Source: Streptoalloteichus hindustanus
GTDB lineage: Bacteria; Actinomycetota; Actinomycetes; Mycobacteriales; Pseudonocardiaceae
DNA length: 64,000 nucleotides
Assembly: GCF_900129375.1 (NCBI RefSeq)
Contig: NZ_FQVN01000016.1
Location: 1 to 64,000, forward strand
Direction: 5' to 3'
Shown here: positions 1 to 8,733 of the stretch, in pieces
Layout of the letters: the number at the start of each line of letters is the position of its first letter
Numbering within the stretch: the stretch's first letter is position 1
Made by a program: the position numbers and the translations under genes
The notes under the pieces: generated by a model
The model's input: the letters and a program-made list of their open reading frames with translations, nothing else
Databases searched by the model: none
What the model was told of the DNA's origin: nothing

Positions 1-320
1 TGCGGGGGTTGGCGGGGTTGCTGGTGGTGGGGTGTTCGGTGAATGGTGTGGCGTGTGGGCCGGGGTGTTCCGGCCACCACAACCCCTGACACACCACCAG
101 CCGCACTCCCTCGCCCTTGCTCGCCAGCGCGCTCGACGGCGTTCGGCGCCCGTGAGACCCGCCGGTTCTGTCACGTCTCCGTCAGGCTTTCGCCTGTCCG
201 GGTGGCCTTTGCGAGTTCTTCGGATCACGGCGCGGCGGCGTGGACGCCCGACTTCGGGGGCGCGGAACGCCAGGGCGCGGGGGAACGGCGAGAGTGAACA
301 CAAGGTGTATACATGCCGTG

Positions 321-348
321 GGCCCGGTTCCCTGACGGGGACCGGGCC
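321..348. terminator. Terminator-like hairpin
   Basis: A 12-nt arm GGCCCGGTTCCC and its near-perfect complement GGGGACCGGGCC are separated by TGAC, with one G-U pair. No T tract follows, as is usual in high-GC actinobacteria. Function is inferred from structure only. Confidence 0.4.
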
Positions 349-569
349 GCACGACAACGGACGTCAGGTGGGCGAACCCCCAAGAACCGCCCACCGACCG
401 GCGCCGCCCGCGCCGTCGTCCTCCTGCCACCACGCACAACTGGGATGAAGACGGGCAGGGTGACCTGTGGGTCGCCGCTTCACACCAGTTGATGTGCGGT
501 GAGCGCGATGTAACCAGCCAGAGGCCCGGAGTGTCAACCTGTGTGGGCGCTAGGGTGGTACAACCTTCA

Positions 570-581
570 CCTCAGTTGAGG
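570..581. promoter_or_regulatory. Small inverted repeat upstream of XRE gene (possible operator)
   Basis: CCTCA-GT-TGAGG lies about 35 bases before the ATG of the XRE regulator, just downstream of TAGGGT/TACAAC sequences that could act as -10 elements. It could be an autoregulatory site of the adjacent regulator. The arms are only 5 bp, so confidence is low. Confidence 0.3.
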
Positions 582-616
582 CAGTTGGTGCTGTGTCGGT
601 TCTCGGAGGTGTCACC

Positions 617-1054
617 ATGGCCGGGAGCGAGCGTGCCCCGCGCACGTTGGCCGAGAAACTGAACCACCTGTTCGAGTCCGTCCACCCGGCGGGCCGCGGT
701 CCCTACAGCAACGAGGAGGTCGCGGCCGCCATCCGCGACCAGGGCGGCGCCACGATCTCGGCCACCTACATCTGGCTGCTGCGCAAGGGCCAGCGGGACA
801 ACCCGACGATGAAGCACCTCGAGGCGCTGGCCGCCTTCTTCGGCGTCCCGCCCGCCTACTTCTTCGACGACGCCACCGCGGCCGACGTGGCCGCGGAGAT
901 CGGGCTGCTCAACGCCCTGCGCGACACCGGCGTGCAGAAGGTTGCGCTCCGCGCCGCCGGCCTGTCCTCGCGCAGCCTCGACTCCATCGTGGAAATGATC
1001 AAGCGCGTGCGGGAGCTCGAGGGCTTGTCCCAGGACTCGGACGGGGGAGACTGA
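617..1054 (+). CDS. XRE-family (EspR-like) helix-turn-helix regulator
   Basis: A 145-residue DNA-binding regulator. The N-terminal two thirds look like the actinobacterial XRE/EspR type: a helix-turn-helix region (YSNEEVAAAIRDQ through SATYIWLLRKGQRDNPT), then the FFGVPPAYFF segment typical of these proteins, and a short C-terminal helical tail that probably dimerises. I chose the ATG at 617 because GGAGG sits 8 bases before it; an in-frame GTG at 593 has no such site. It is followed after 87 bases by an ImmA/IrrE-type peptidase gene. This resembles the regulator-protease pairs in which the peptidase cleaves or inactivates the repressor. The regulated genes are probably the downstream three, which is inference from arrangement. 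Confidence 0.85.
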   Translation: MAGSERAPRTLAEKLNHLFESVHPAGRGPYSNEEVAAAIRDQGGATISATYIWLLRKGQRDNPTMKHLEALAAFFGVPPAYFFDDATAADVAAEIGLLNALRDTGVQKVALRAAGLSSRSLDSIVEMIKRVRELEGLSQDSDGGD

Positions 1055-1141
1055 GAGGCGCCGCGGCCCCCAGGCCCCTCCGCCGTGCGGACGGTCGTCG
1101 CGGTGTGACAGCGACAGGACCGGGAGCTGGGCGGTGACCGC

Positions 1142-1690
1142 ATGGATCGCAGGCGTTTGCGACGACGCTGCGAGCAGCGGGTGCGCTCGCTCGACATGCC
1201 CGACCCGTTCGACGTGCGCGCCCTGTGCGACCGCATCGGCCAAGCCCGGGGCCGCCCCATCCACCTGCTGCCGCTGGCGCTGCCCACCGGGAGCCCCTGC
1301 GGCCTGTGGCTCTCCACGAGCAGCGCGGAGTACGTCGTCTACGAGGAGCGCACCAGCCCCCTGCACCGGGAGCACATCGTGCTGCACGAGCTCGGCCACC
1401 TGCTGTGCGACCACGAGGCGGCCCCGGTGCTGGGCGAGGACGTCTCCCGGCTCCTGCTGCCGAACCTCGACCCGAGGATGGTCGCGCGGGTGCTCGGGCG
1501 GACGCACTACACCGCCGAGGAGGAGCAGGAGGCTGAGATGATCGCCTCCATGATCCTGCAGCGGGCGCGTCGCGGCGTCCCCGCGCCCGTCCGGCGGACC
1601 GGTCCGGTGCCCCCGCACCCGTCGGATCACGACGGGGCCGACGTGGTGGCGCGGATCGAGAGCTCGCTGGAACACCCGACAGCGGAGTGA
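1142..1690 (+). CDS. ImmA/IrrE-family zinc metallopeptidase
   Basis: A 182-residue soluble protein with the metallopeptidase helix HELGHLL at residues 82-88, where the two His bind zinc and the Glu is catalytic. A downstream acidic stretch EEEQEAEMIASMIL probably supplies the third ligand. Family members (ImmA, IrrE) cleave XRE-type repressors in response to a signal; here the gene follows an XRE regulator directly. The final codons overlap the GTG start of the next gene (GTGA), which implies translational coupling. The C-terminal 40 residues are Arg/Pro-rich and look unstructured. Confidence 0.85.
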   Translation: MDRRRLRRRCEQRVRSLDMPDPFDVRALCDRIGQARGRPIHLLPLALPTGSPCGLWLSTSSAEYVVYEERTSPLHREHIVLHELGHLLCDHEAAPVLGEDVSRLLLPNLDPRMVARVLGRTHYTAEEEQEAEMIASMILQRARRGVPAPVRRTGPVPPHPSDHDGADVVARIESSLEHPTAE

Positions 1691-2949
1691 CGCCGGTGAA
1701 CCACGTCCTCTACCCGCTGTGCGCGGCGGCCGCGTGGACCGCCTTCCTCTACAAGTTCCGCGGCCGCCGCCGGCAACCCGACAACCCCGCCATCACGGCG
1801 GTGTGGGTGGCGTTCCTGCTGCTCGCGCTGGTCTTCACCGTCTCGGTCCCCGCCGTGTGGGAGGGGCTGGACCGCTCGGTGGGCGTGCCCAACCTGTCGA
1901 CCCTGCTCTCCCAGGGCTGCGTCGTGGGGTTCAGCGCGAGCATCCAGGCGATGTTGCTGTTCTGGGTGCACCCGAGGGACCAGGCCGTGGCCAGGATCCG
2001 CTGGCGGCTGCTCGCCGTGGCCGGCGCGCTGGTCGTGATGGCGGTGCTCTTCGCCACGACGGCGCCCGCCGTGGAGCGCAGCACCGACTTCGTCGTGTGG
2101 TACGCGGCGAACCCGTACTACGCCGTCTACCTCGTCTTCTACGTCTCCGCGTTCGCGGTGGGCCTCTGCGACACCGCCCGCATCGGCTGGCACTACGCCC
2201 GAGAAGCCCCACGCCCCTGGCTGCGGCGCGGGCTGCGGCTGACCGCCGCGGGCGCGGCCACCGGTCTGGGCTACTGCGCCGTCCGCATCGCCAACATCCT
2301 CGGCCCGGTGCTCGGCGTCGACACGCGTCGCTGGGAGGCGCTGGCCCCGCTGTGCGCCAGCGCCGGCGCCCTGCTGGTGATCGTCGGCCTGACGGTGCCG
2401 GCGTGGGGGCACCGGATCACCGCGCTCGCCGGGCTGGCCGGCCGCTACCTCGCCCACCGGCGGCTCGCCCCGCTGTGGCGGGCGGTGGCCCTGCGCTCCA
2501 GCCCGGAGGTGGTGCTGGACCCGCCGGCCGTCCGCGCGCTGGAGTGGCTGCGCGTGCGGGACCTGGACTTCCGGCTGTACCGGCGGGTCATCGAGATCCG
2601 GGACGGCCGGCTGGCGCTGCGCCCCCACCTCGACGCCCGGGTCGCGGCCGCCGCCGACCGGCTCGGCCGGGAGGCGGGGCTCAGCGGCGACGGGCTGCTC
2701 GCCGTGGTCGAGGCCGCGCGGCTCGCCGCGGCGGTGCGGGCCAAGGCCCGCGGCAGCCCGGCCGACGACGGCGCGACCGACGACGACGGCGCCTCCGCCG
2801 AACCCGCCGGCGCTGAGCCACACGGCGCTGAGTCACACGGTGTCGAGCCCGGCGGCGCCGACCTGTGCGCCGAGATCACCTGGCTCGTGCGGGTCTCCCG
2901 CGCCTACCGCCGATCCCCCGTGGTCCGCGCGGTCCTGACCGAGAGGTGA
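1687..2949 (+). CDS. MAB_1171c-type multi-pass membrane protein (putative transporter)
   Basis: A 420-residue protein with about seven hydrophobic segments in the first 250 residues, followed by a soluble helical domain and a low-complexity tail with repeated Gly-Ala-Glu-Pro-His units. The architecture and sequence style match the actinobacterial family annotated as MAB_1171c putative transporter, whose substrate is unknown. It overlaps the peptidase gene by four bases (GTG start at 1687). It precedes a P450 gene by 57 bases, so all four genes from 617 are probably one transcript. The transporter assignment rests on family naming and membrane topology, not on transport motifs that I can see. 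Confidence 0.75.
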   Translation: MTPVNHVLYPLCAAAAWTAFLYKFRGRRRQPDNPAITAVWVAFLLLALVFTVSVPAVWEGLDRSVGVPNLSTLLSQGCVVGFSASIQAMLLFWVHPRDQAVARIRWRLLAVAGALVVMAVLFATTAPAVERSTDFVVWYAANPYYAVYLVFYVSAFAVGLCDTARIGWHYAREAPRPWLRRGLRLTAAGAATGLGYCAVRIANILGPVLGVDTRRWEALAPLCASAGALLVIVGLTVPAWGHRITALAGLAGRYLAHRRLAPLWRAVALRSSPEVVLDPPAVRALEWLRVRDLDFRLYRRVIEIRDGRLALRPHLDARVAAAADRLGREAGLSGDGLLAVVEAARLAAAVRAKARGSPADDGATDDDGASAEPAGAEPHGAESHGVEPGGADLCAEITWLVRVSRAYRRSPVVRAVLTER

Positions 2950-3006
2950 CCCACCGGGGCCGCCCGACCCGCCGCCCACCCGCCCCCCACCACCCGAGGT
3001 GCCCCC

Positions 3007-4239
3007 GTGCCCGACACCCCGCCCATGCCCTTCGACGCCGAGTTCCTCGCCGACCCGCACGCCGGCTTCGCCCGCCTCCGCCAGCAGGCGCCGGTGCACC
3101 GGATCAGGACGCCGGACGGCGCTGCGGCCTGGCTCGTCACCCGCTACGCCGACGTCCGGGCCGCGCTCGCCGACCCCCGGCTCTCCCTGGACAAGGCGAA
3201 CTCGGCGGGCCGGGGGTTCACCGGGTTCGCGTTGCCGCCGGCGCTGGACGCCAACCTGCTCAACATGGACCCGCCCGACCACACCCGGCTGCGCCGGCTG
3301 GTCTCCCGGGCGTTCACCCCCCGCTACGTCGAGCGGATGCGGGACCGCGTCCAGGCGATCACCGACGAGCTGCTCGACGCCGTCGCCCCCCTCGGCCGGG
3401 CCGACCTCGTCGCGAGCCTCGCCGCCCCCGTGTCGGCGATGACCATCTGCGAGGTGCTCGGCGTCGAGGAGGCCGACCGGGCCGACTTCCGGAGCTGGGT
3501 CGAGGCGATGGTGGCCCCCGACCCGAGGGACCCGGCGCGGGCCAAGGAGCGGATGCGGTCCGCGATCGGTCAGATGGCGCACTACCTCACCGACCTGGTC
3601 GCGCGGAAGCGCCGGGCGCCGGGCGAGGACCTGCTGTCGTCCTGGGTCACGGCACGGGACGCCGAGGATCGGCTGAGCGAGGACGAGCTGACCTCGCTCG
3701 CCTTCCTGACCCTCATGGCGGGCTACGAGAACCCGGTCCACCTGATCGGCAAGGGGGCGCTCACCCTCGCCCAGCGGCCCGAGCTGGCGGCCGAACTGCG
3801 GGAGCGCCCCGAGCTCGTGGTGTCCGCTGTGGACGAGTTGATGCGGTACGACGGGCCGCAGACGCTGGCCATCCGGCGTTTCCCGCTGGAGGACGTGGAG
3901 ATCGGCGGGGTCCGCGTCCCGGCGGGGGAGACCGTGCTGCTGTCGCTCATGTCCGCCAACCGGGACCCGGACCAGTTCGCCCGCGCGGACGAGCTGGACA
4001 TCCACCGGGCCGACAACCAGCACGTCGCCCTCGGGCACGGCATCCACTTCTGCCTCGGCGCGTCCCTGACGAGGGTGCAGGCCCAGGTCGCGCTCGGCAC
4101 CGTGGTGCGGCGCTTCCCCGACCTCGCGCTCGCCGTGCCGGCGGCCGAGCTGCGCTGGCGCCCGTCCCACCGCAGTCACGGGTTGCTGGAGCTGCCGGTG
4201 GTGTTCACCCCCACCAGCCGGAGCGGTGCCGGCCGGTGA
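3007..4239 (+). CDS. Cytochrome P450 with Asn in place of the I-helix Thr
   Basis: A 410-residue haem monooxygenase of bacterial class I length. The haem-binding loop GHGIHFCLG has the ligand Cys at residue 349, and the K-helix ExxR is ELMR at 277-280. The I-helix oxygen-binding motif reads AGYENP at 238-243. The family norm is A/G-G-x-D/E-T, so the Thr that helps proton delivery is Asn here, and a Pro follows. The GTG start follows a GAGG sequence. No ferredoxin or reductase gene lies nearby. Its place behind a membrane protein and a regulator-protease pair suggests signal-controlled expression. The substrate is unknown. Confidence 0.93.
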   Translation: MPDTPPMPFDAEFLADPHAGFARLRQQAPVHRIRTPDGAAAWLVTRYADVRAALADPRLSLDKANSAGRGFTGFALPPALDANLLNMDPPDHTRLRRLVSRAFTPRYVERMRDRVQAITDELLDAVAPLGRADLVASLAAPVSAMTICEVLGVEEADRADFRSWVEAMVAPDPRDPARAKERMRSAIGQMAHYLTDLVARKRRAPGEDLLSSWVTARDAEDRLSEDELTSLAFLTLMAGYENPVHLIGKGALTLAQRPELAAELRERPELVVSAVDELMRYDGPQTLAIRRFPLEDVEIGGVRVPAGETVLLSLMSANRDPDQFARADELDIHRADNQHVALGHGIHFCLGASLTRVQAQVALGTVVRRFPDLALAVPAAELRWRPSHRSHGLLELPVVFTPTSRSGAGR

Positions 4240-4313
4240 TCTCGCGGCTCGCGTGAGATCGGGAGTGCCACGGCGGTCCCGGCGCGTCGCGGGGAGCGCG
4301 TCGCCGAACAGCA

Positions 4314-4350
4314 TTCGGTCGGGGCGGGTACCGACCCCGCCCCGACCGAA
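4314..4350. terminator. Bidirectional terminator between convergent genes
   Basis: Perfect 15-bp arms (TTCGGTCGGGGCGGG and its complement) are separated by 7 bases, between the end of the P450 gene and the end of the PepSY lipoprotein gene. Confidence 0.75.
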
Positions 4351-4389
4351 CACCGGCCGTGAGGCCTGTGACTCCCGATCGGTCCGTGC

Positions 4390-4421
4390 GGCCCGGGCGC
4401 CGACGCCGCGGCGCCCGGGCC
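4390..4421. terminator. Second hairpin terminator, PepSY side
   Basis: Perfect 12-bp arms GGCCCGGGCGCC/GGCGCCCGGGCC with an 8-base loop lie 40 bases beyond the PepSY stop codon on the minus strand. With the hairpin at 4314 they form a back-to-back pair for the two convergent transcripts. Confidence 0.65.
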
Positions 4422-4461
4422 GTCCCGGAGGAGGCGTGCTCGTGCGTGGCCCGGCCGGGAC

Positions 4462-5133
4462 CTAGCTCCAGTCGTCGCCCTCGCGCCGGTCGATCTCCCG
4501 GTGCAGCACGTTGCCGTTCTGGGCGTCGATCTCGTACTCGACCTTCTGGTCCTCGCTGAGCACGGTGACCTTCCACATCGGCCGGTCGGGCTGGTCGGCC
4601 ACGTTGTCCAGACGGACTCTGGAGACCGTGCCCTGCGTCTGCTCGGTCGCCATCGTCACCGCGTCGGTCCAGTCCACGCTCGCGATCTCCCGCAGCCGCG
4701 TCCACGGCTGCTCGGCCGGCGGCTGACTGCGCTGCCGCGCGTTGAACGTGCGCGGGTCCACGTCGTAGGCGGCCACCGAGGGCTCGGCGGTGAGCACCGC
4801 GATCCGCCACACCTTCCTGCCCTCCGCCGTCTCCGGCTCGGCGGCGAGCAGCCGGGCGTCCGACGCGCGGCCCTGCGCGGCCTCCACCGCGCGCCGCAGG
4901 TCGTTCGGCCCGATCTTGTTCGGCCCGGCGGCGGCGCTCGTGGCGGCGGAGGCGCTCGCGCGTCGGCTGGCCAGCGGCGGTGGCGAGCTGTTGCTCGGCG
5001 GCATGCTGGCGTGGGTGGTCATTGGCGCCTGCGGCGCGCCGCCCTCCTCCGACCGGCTGGCGCAGCCGGCCGTGAGCAGCGAAGTGGCGGCGAACCCGAC
5101 CACCAGGGCACGCACGACGTTCCGGGTTGGCAT
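4462..5133 (-). CDS. PepSY-domain lipoprotein
   Basis: A 223-residue secreted protein. The N-terminus MPTRNVVRALVVGFAAT followed by SLLTAGC is a lipoprotein signal peptide with lipobox LTAGC. A Ser/Pro/Ala-rich linker follows, then two PepSY-like repeats, visible as VWRIAVL...YDVD and MWKVTVL...YEIDAQNGNVL. PepSY domains are proposed protease inhibitors or cell-surface regulators. I chose the ATG at 5133 because GGAGG precedes it and the signal peptide begins there; an upstream in-frame ATG would add 38 unrelated residues. A small XRE gene lies upstream in the same direction. Confidence 0.85.
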   Translation of the reverse strand: MPTRNVVRALVVGFAATSLLTAGCASRSEEGGAPQAPMTTHASMPPSNSSPPPLASRRASASAATSAAAGPNKIGPNDLRRAVEAAQGRASDARLLAAEPETAEGRKVWRIAVLTAEPSVAAYDVDPRTFNARQRSQPPAEQPWTRLREIASVDWTDAVTMATEQTQGTVSRVRLDNVADQPDRPMWKVTVLSEDQKVEYEIDAQNGNVLHREIDRREGDDWS

Positions 5134-5283
5134 GATCGCTCCCTCCGGGCAGTTCTCGCCGTCAGGGAAACCCGGGGTGCGGGGGCGGGCAACCGGAGAT
5201 CGGGCGGTGGCCCCGCCTTTCCCCTCGAACCGGTGATGACCATTCACCTGCCGGCTCGTCCCCCGACAGCGGCGGCGATCCGG

Positions 5284-5559
5284 TCAGCCGCGGCCGGTCC
5301 AGCTCCCGTAGACCTGCTCGGACAGCGGCTGGAACGGCGTGCGGCTGAACACCGCCTCGACCGGCAGGCCGAACACCGCGCAGATCCGGAAGGCGAGGTC
5401 GAGGCTGGGGTAGTGGTCGCCCCGCTCCAGCGCGCCGATCGTCTGCGGGTTCACCTCGACCGCCTCGGCGAGCTGCGTCCTGGAGAGTCCCCGTTCGGCG
5501 CGCAGGACCTGCAGCCGATTGTAGATCGGCAGGTCTTTGCCCCTTCGGACTGGACTCAT
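5284..5559 (-). CDS. Small XRE-family transcriptional regulator
   Basis: A 91-residue protein that is almost entirely one helix-turn-helix domain: LQVLRAERGLSRTQLAEAVEV, NPQTIGALERGDHYPSLDLA and ICAVFGLPVEAVFS. This is the YgzD/YozG type of small XRE regulator, often paired with membrane or cell-envelope genes. The PepSY lipoprotein gene starts 150 bases downstream on the same strand. The region before the start is unusually AT-rich for this window (poly-A/T around 5570-5600), which suits a promoter. Confidence 0.85.
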   Translation of the reverse strand: MSPVRRGKDLPIYNRLQVLRAERGLSRTQLAEAVEVNPQTIGALERGDHYPSLDLAFRICAVFGLPVEAVFSRTPFQPLSEQVYGSWTGRG

Positions 5560-5659
5560 ACCCCGAAGTCTTGCAAAAACCCAACCATAGGGACAAGTTG
5601 CCCTTTCGGGACCACCAGGCCGTTCACCTCTTCGGATGCCGCTCCGCCCGCCGGCCGCG

Positions 5660-6634
5660 CTAGATCGCCAACACGGCCTCCGCGATGGCGACCTGGACCG
5701 GGTTCAGCGCCGTGTGGCCGTCCTCCACGTCCCAGAGGCAGTTCTGCAGGACCCGGCCGAGCGTCCAGCCGACCGCGCGGCGCCGGTCCAGGTCGAGCAC
5801 CTCGGTCACCAGGTCGAACCTGCGGCGGACCGCCCGCGCCACGTCGCCGGTCGCGACGACCTCCTCCCAGCGGTTGTCGAGCGCGGGCAGGAGCTCGAAG
5901 GCGGGGTCGCCGGAGATCGGCTGCGGGTCGATGGCCAGCCACGGCTCACGCCCCGACGACGGCGGCGACGCGAGGACGTTGTCGTAGTGCAGGTCCCAGT
6001 GCAGGAGCCGGTCGCCCGGCTCGCCGACCAGCTCGCGCACGGCGGCGGCGCAGGTCCTCAGCAGTTCCCGGTGGCCCGGGTCGGGCAGCGCCGGCAGCGC
6101 CCGGGGGAGGTGGTCGAGCATGCCCCTGGCGATCCCGTCCAGGGTGCGCACGCCCCGAGGCGCGGGTGTCGCGACCAGGCGGGCGAGCAACTCGGCGAGG
6201 ATCTGGAGAGCCGCCATGTCGTCCGGAACGCTGGACAGCGACCGCTGGCCGTCCAGTCGCTCCAGCAGCATCGTGCCCGTCTCCGGGTCGTGGTCGAGCA
6301 ACCGCACCGCGCCCTGCCCGTTCCAGGTCCGCAGCGCGAGCGGCTCGTCGACGTTGTCCTCGGTGACGGGCTGGAGTTTGAGGGCCGCGGGCGTGCCGTC
6401 CGCCCGGACCACGGGCAGCACGAGCGCGATCATGCCGTGCGCGCCCGGCCCGTCGGGCCGCAGCTCCCACCGCTCCAGGAAGCTCGCCGCCAGGTCCGGC
6501 AGCTTGGAGATCCACGCGGGATCCCACGTCGCGTTGTGCATGTCGTGGTACGCGACCAGGCCCGCGGGCACCTCGATCCGGTGGGTGTCGACCCCAGCGC
6601 CCAACTCCGCCCCCGAGCTCTCCGAAACCGGCAC
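5660..6634 (-). CDS. APH(6)/hydroxyurea-type phosphotransferase
   Basis: About 324 residues with a protein-kinase-like fold. Visible motifs are the Brenner-type catalytic loop HWDLHYDNVLA and the metal-binding IDPQPISGDPAFELLPAL. Both match the aminoglycoside/hydroxyurea antibiotic resistance kinase family (streptomycin 6-kinase relatives). The family phosphorylates small molecules with ATP in the cytoplasm. Many actinobacterial members have no proven antibiotic substrate, so resistance should not be assumed. The start is uncertain: the GTG at 6634 directly abuts GGAGGT, and a TTG ten codons further in is possible. Confidence 0.8.
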   Translation of the reverse strand: MPVSESSGAELGAGVDTHRIEVPAGLVAYHDMHNATWDPAWISKLPDLAASFLERWELRPDGPGAHGMIALVLPVVRADGTPAALKLQPVTEDNVDEPLALRTWNGQGAVRLLDHDPETGTMLLERLDGQRSLSSVPDDMAALQILAELLARLVATPAPRGVRTLDGIARGMLDHLPRALPALPDPGHRELLRTCAAAVRELVGEPGDRLLHWDLHYDNVLASPPSSGREPWLAIDPQPISGDPAFELLPALDNRWEEVVATGDVARAVRRRFDLVTEVLDLDRRRAVGWTLGRVLQNCLWDVEDGHTALNPVQVAIAEAVLAI

Positions 6635-6728
6635 ACCTCCATCCTGACCCGCCCCGCCAACCCAGTTACCGGCCTCGGAGGCCCCCGGGGGATTGCCCGG
6701 AGACGGGGAAACGCCGTTCAGCGGAGGG

Positions 6729-7916
6729 TCACGCCGTGCTCACGGGGGCGAAAGGGAAGCGGACCTCGACGTCAAGTCCGCCGGTGGGTGGGGCGTGGAT
6801 GCGCAGCGACGCGTCGTGGGCGCGGGCGATCGCGTCCACAATGGACAGTCCGAGTCCGGTCCGTTCGGGCGCGGCCGCGCGGTGCGCGCCGAGCCGGTGG
6901 AAGGGCTGTACGAGGTGGTCGACGTCAGCAGGGGGAACGAGCGGGCCGGTGTTCCGGATGGTGAGGGCCGAGTGGTCGGCCCGGGTCGCGGTGGCGACGC
7001 GGATCGAGCCACCGGGGTGGTTGTGGTGCAGGGCGTTGTCCAGCAGGTTGGTCACCAGGCGTTCGACCAGCCGTGCGTCGCCCAGTGCCGTCGCCGGGCC
7101 GAGGTCGGCGCTGACCACGAGCCGCTGGCGTCGGATGTCCTCGCCGCGGCTGTCGAGGACGTCGCCGGCGACGTCGGCCAGGTCGACGGGTTCGCGGTGG
7201 TCGAGTCCGCGTTGGCTGCGCGCGAGCGTCAGCAGCGCCTCGATGAGCCTTTCGAGGTGGTGCCCGGCGACGACGGCCCGTCGGCAGGCCGCGCGCAGGG
7301 AGTCGACGGTCGGCGCGGGGTCGGCGAGCGCGACCTCGAGCAGGGTGCGCTGGCGGGTCAGCGGGGTCCGCAGTTCGTGCGAGGCGTTGGCGACGAACCG
7401 CCGCTGGGCGTCGAACGCCACTTCGAGCCGGCCGAGCAGCGCGTCGAACGTGTCGCCGAGCTCCCGGAGCTCGTCGGGGTGGCCGGTCAGGGCGAGGCGT
7501 TGGTGCAGGCTGGTGGCGGAGATCTCCCTGGCGGCGCCCGTGATCGTCCTCAGTGGACGGAGCGCCCGCCCCGCGGCGAGCCAGCCCAGACCGGCGGACA
7601 ACACCGTCATGACGGCGAGCGCGATCGCGGCCCGCTCCAGCAACCGGTGTGCCACGGTCGCGCGCAGGTCTTCGGCCGGAATCCCGGCGGACGGCGCTTC
7701 GGCGATGTCCCGGAGCACACGCGCGGAGGAGTCGCTGTCTGTGAGGACGAGGATGCCCGCGGACCGCAGCAGCAGGTAGGTGACGATCAGCAAGGCCGTC
7801 CCCGAGGCGAGGAAGAGCCCGCCGTAGGTGGCGGTGAGGCGCAGCCGGACAGTGCTCCCGCGCAGCCGGAAGGTGCCCCGGCGCGGACGCCGGGCGCGCG
7901 GCGCGTCAGCCCGCAC
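6729..7916 (-). CDS. Two-component sensor histidine kinase
   Basis: About 395 residues. Order of parts: a first membrane helix (LFLASGTALLIVTYLLL), a roughly 50-residue extracytoplasmic loop, a second helix (AIALAVMTVLSAGLGWLAAG), a HAMP segment, the dimerisation and phosphoacceptor box ASHELRTPLTRQ, and the ATP-binding N box (NLLDNALHHN) and G box (GLGLSIV). The GTG at 7916 lies two bases after the stop of the response regulator gene, so the pair is co-translated. The short sensor loop suggests a membrane or envelope signal. It is the likely partner of the OmpR-type regulator upstream. Confidence 0.92.
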   Translation of the reverse strand: MRADAPRARRPRRGTFRLRGSTVRLRLTATYGGLFLASGTALLIVTYLLLRSAGILVLTDSDSSARVLRDIAEAPSAGIPAEDLRATVAHRLLERAAIALAVMTVLSAGLGWLAAGRALRPLRTITGAAREISATSLHQRLALTGHPDELRELGDTFDALLGRLEVAFDAQRRFVANASHELRTPLTRQRTLLEVALADPAPTVDSLRAACRRAVVAGHHLERLIEALLTLARSQRGLDHREPVDLADVAGDVLDSRGEDIRRQRLVVSADLGPATALGDARLVERLVTNLLDNALHHNHPGGSIRVATATRADHSALTIRNTGPLVPPADVDHLVQPFHRLGAHRAAAPERTGLGLSIVDAIARAHDASLRIHAPPTGGLDVEVRFPFAPVSTA

Positions 7917-7918
7917 GC

Positions 7919-8572
7919 TCAGACGCGGTAGCCGGTGTGGGCGACTGTCTCGATGACGGCCGGCTCGCCGAGCTTGCGGCGCAGCCGGCTGATCGTCACC
8001 TTGACCGCGGTGGTGAACGGGTCGGCGTTCTCGTCCCACACCCGTTCCAGGAGCTCCTCGGCCGCCACGACCCGTCCCCGCGCCGCCAGCAGGAGCTCCA
8101 GCACGCCGAACTCCTTCGGACCCAGCTCCACCGGCCGACCACCGCGGGTGACCCGGCGGCGGGCGGGGTCCAGCCGCAGGTCGCCCGCCGCCAGCACGGG
8201 GGGCAGGGCGGGCTGCGCCCGCCGGAAGAGCGCGCGGACCCGGGCGACGAGCTCGTCGAACGCGAACGGCTTGGGCAGGTAGTCGTCGGCGCCCAGGCCG
8301 AGGCCGTCCACGCGGTCCTCGACGGTGTCCGCCGCGCTCAGCATGAGGACCCGGGCCCGGCAGCCGTCGTCGACCAGGCGGGCGCACACCTGGTCGCCGT
8401 GGAGTCCGGGCAGGTCCCGGTCGAGGATGATGACGTCGTACCCGGTGAGCGTCGCGCGGTCCAGCCCGCTCACCCCGTCGAAGGCCACGTCGACGGCCAT
8501 GCTCTCGCGGCGCAGCCCGACGCCGATCGCCTCGGCCAGCTCGGCGTCGTCCTCGACCACCAGCACCCGCAT
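7919..8572 (-). CDS. OmpR-family response regulator
   Basis: A 217-residue two-domain regulator. The receiver (residues 1-115) shows the acidic pair VEDD, phosphoacceptor Asp in VIILDRDLPG, and the conserved Lys in LPKPF. The C-terminal winged helix (about 125-217) ends in ISRLRRKLGEPAVIETVAHTGYRV, typical of OmpR/PhoB regulators. It is transcribed before its kinase gene. It faces the serine hydrolase gene at 8734 across about 160 bases, so that gene is a plausible target. Confidence 0.95.
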   Translation of the reverse strand: MRVLVVEDDAELAEAIGVGLRRESMAVDVAFDGVSGLDRATLTGYDVIILDRDLPGLHGDQVCARLVDDGCRARVLMLSAADTVEDRVDGLGLGADDYLPKPFAFDELVARVRALFRRAQPALPPVLAAGDLRLDPARRRVTRGGRPVELGPKEFGVLELLLAARGRVVAAEELLERVWDENADPFTTAVKVTISRLRRKLGEPAVIETVAHTGYRV

Positions 8573-8733
8573 CCCTCAGCCCTTCCGCTCCCGCCTGCGC
8601 GTGATGGTGTCCTGGCGACCGTTTCGTGGCGGTTACACCGCCCGCCGGTGTCGCCGAAACCACGGTGAAACCCCGTGCCGGGTACCACTGGCGGCACCGC
8701 GTGTTCACCCGCGAACCGAAACGGAGACCCAGG

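Larger units (their letters stand above)
1..616. other. Left-edge intergenic region, no convincing gene
   Basis: Open frames here have poor codon statistics, no ribosome binding site and overlap one another on both strands, so I call no gene. The stretch holds two hairpin-forming segments (around 58-75 and 321-348) that suit termination of a gene lying left of the window. It also holds the promoter and operator zone of the XRE gene that begins at 617. Confidence 0.5.

Noticed and set aside
32-448. Overlapping open frames at the left edge
   Set aside because: No ribosome binding site, Arg/Pro-rich composition typical of random high-GC frames, and equal-quality frames on the opposite strand.
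5660-6634. Calling a specific antibiotic resistance from the APH-type kinase
   Set aside because: The family is broad in actinobacteria and the sequence does not reveal the substrate.
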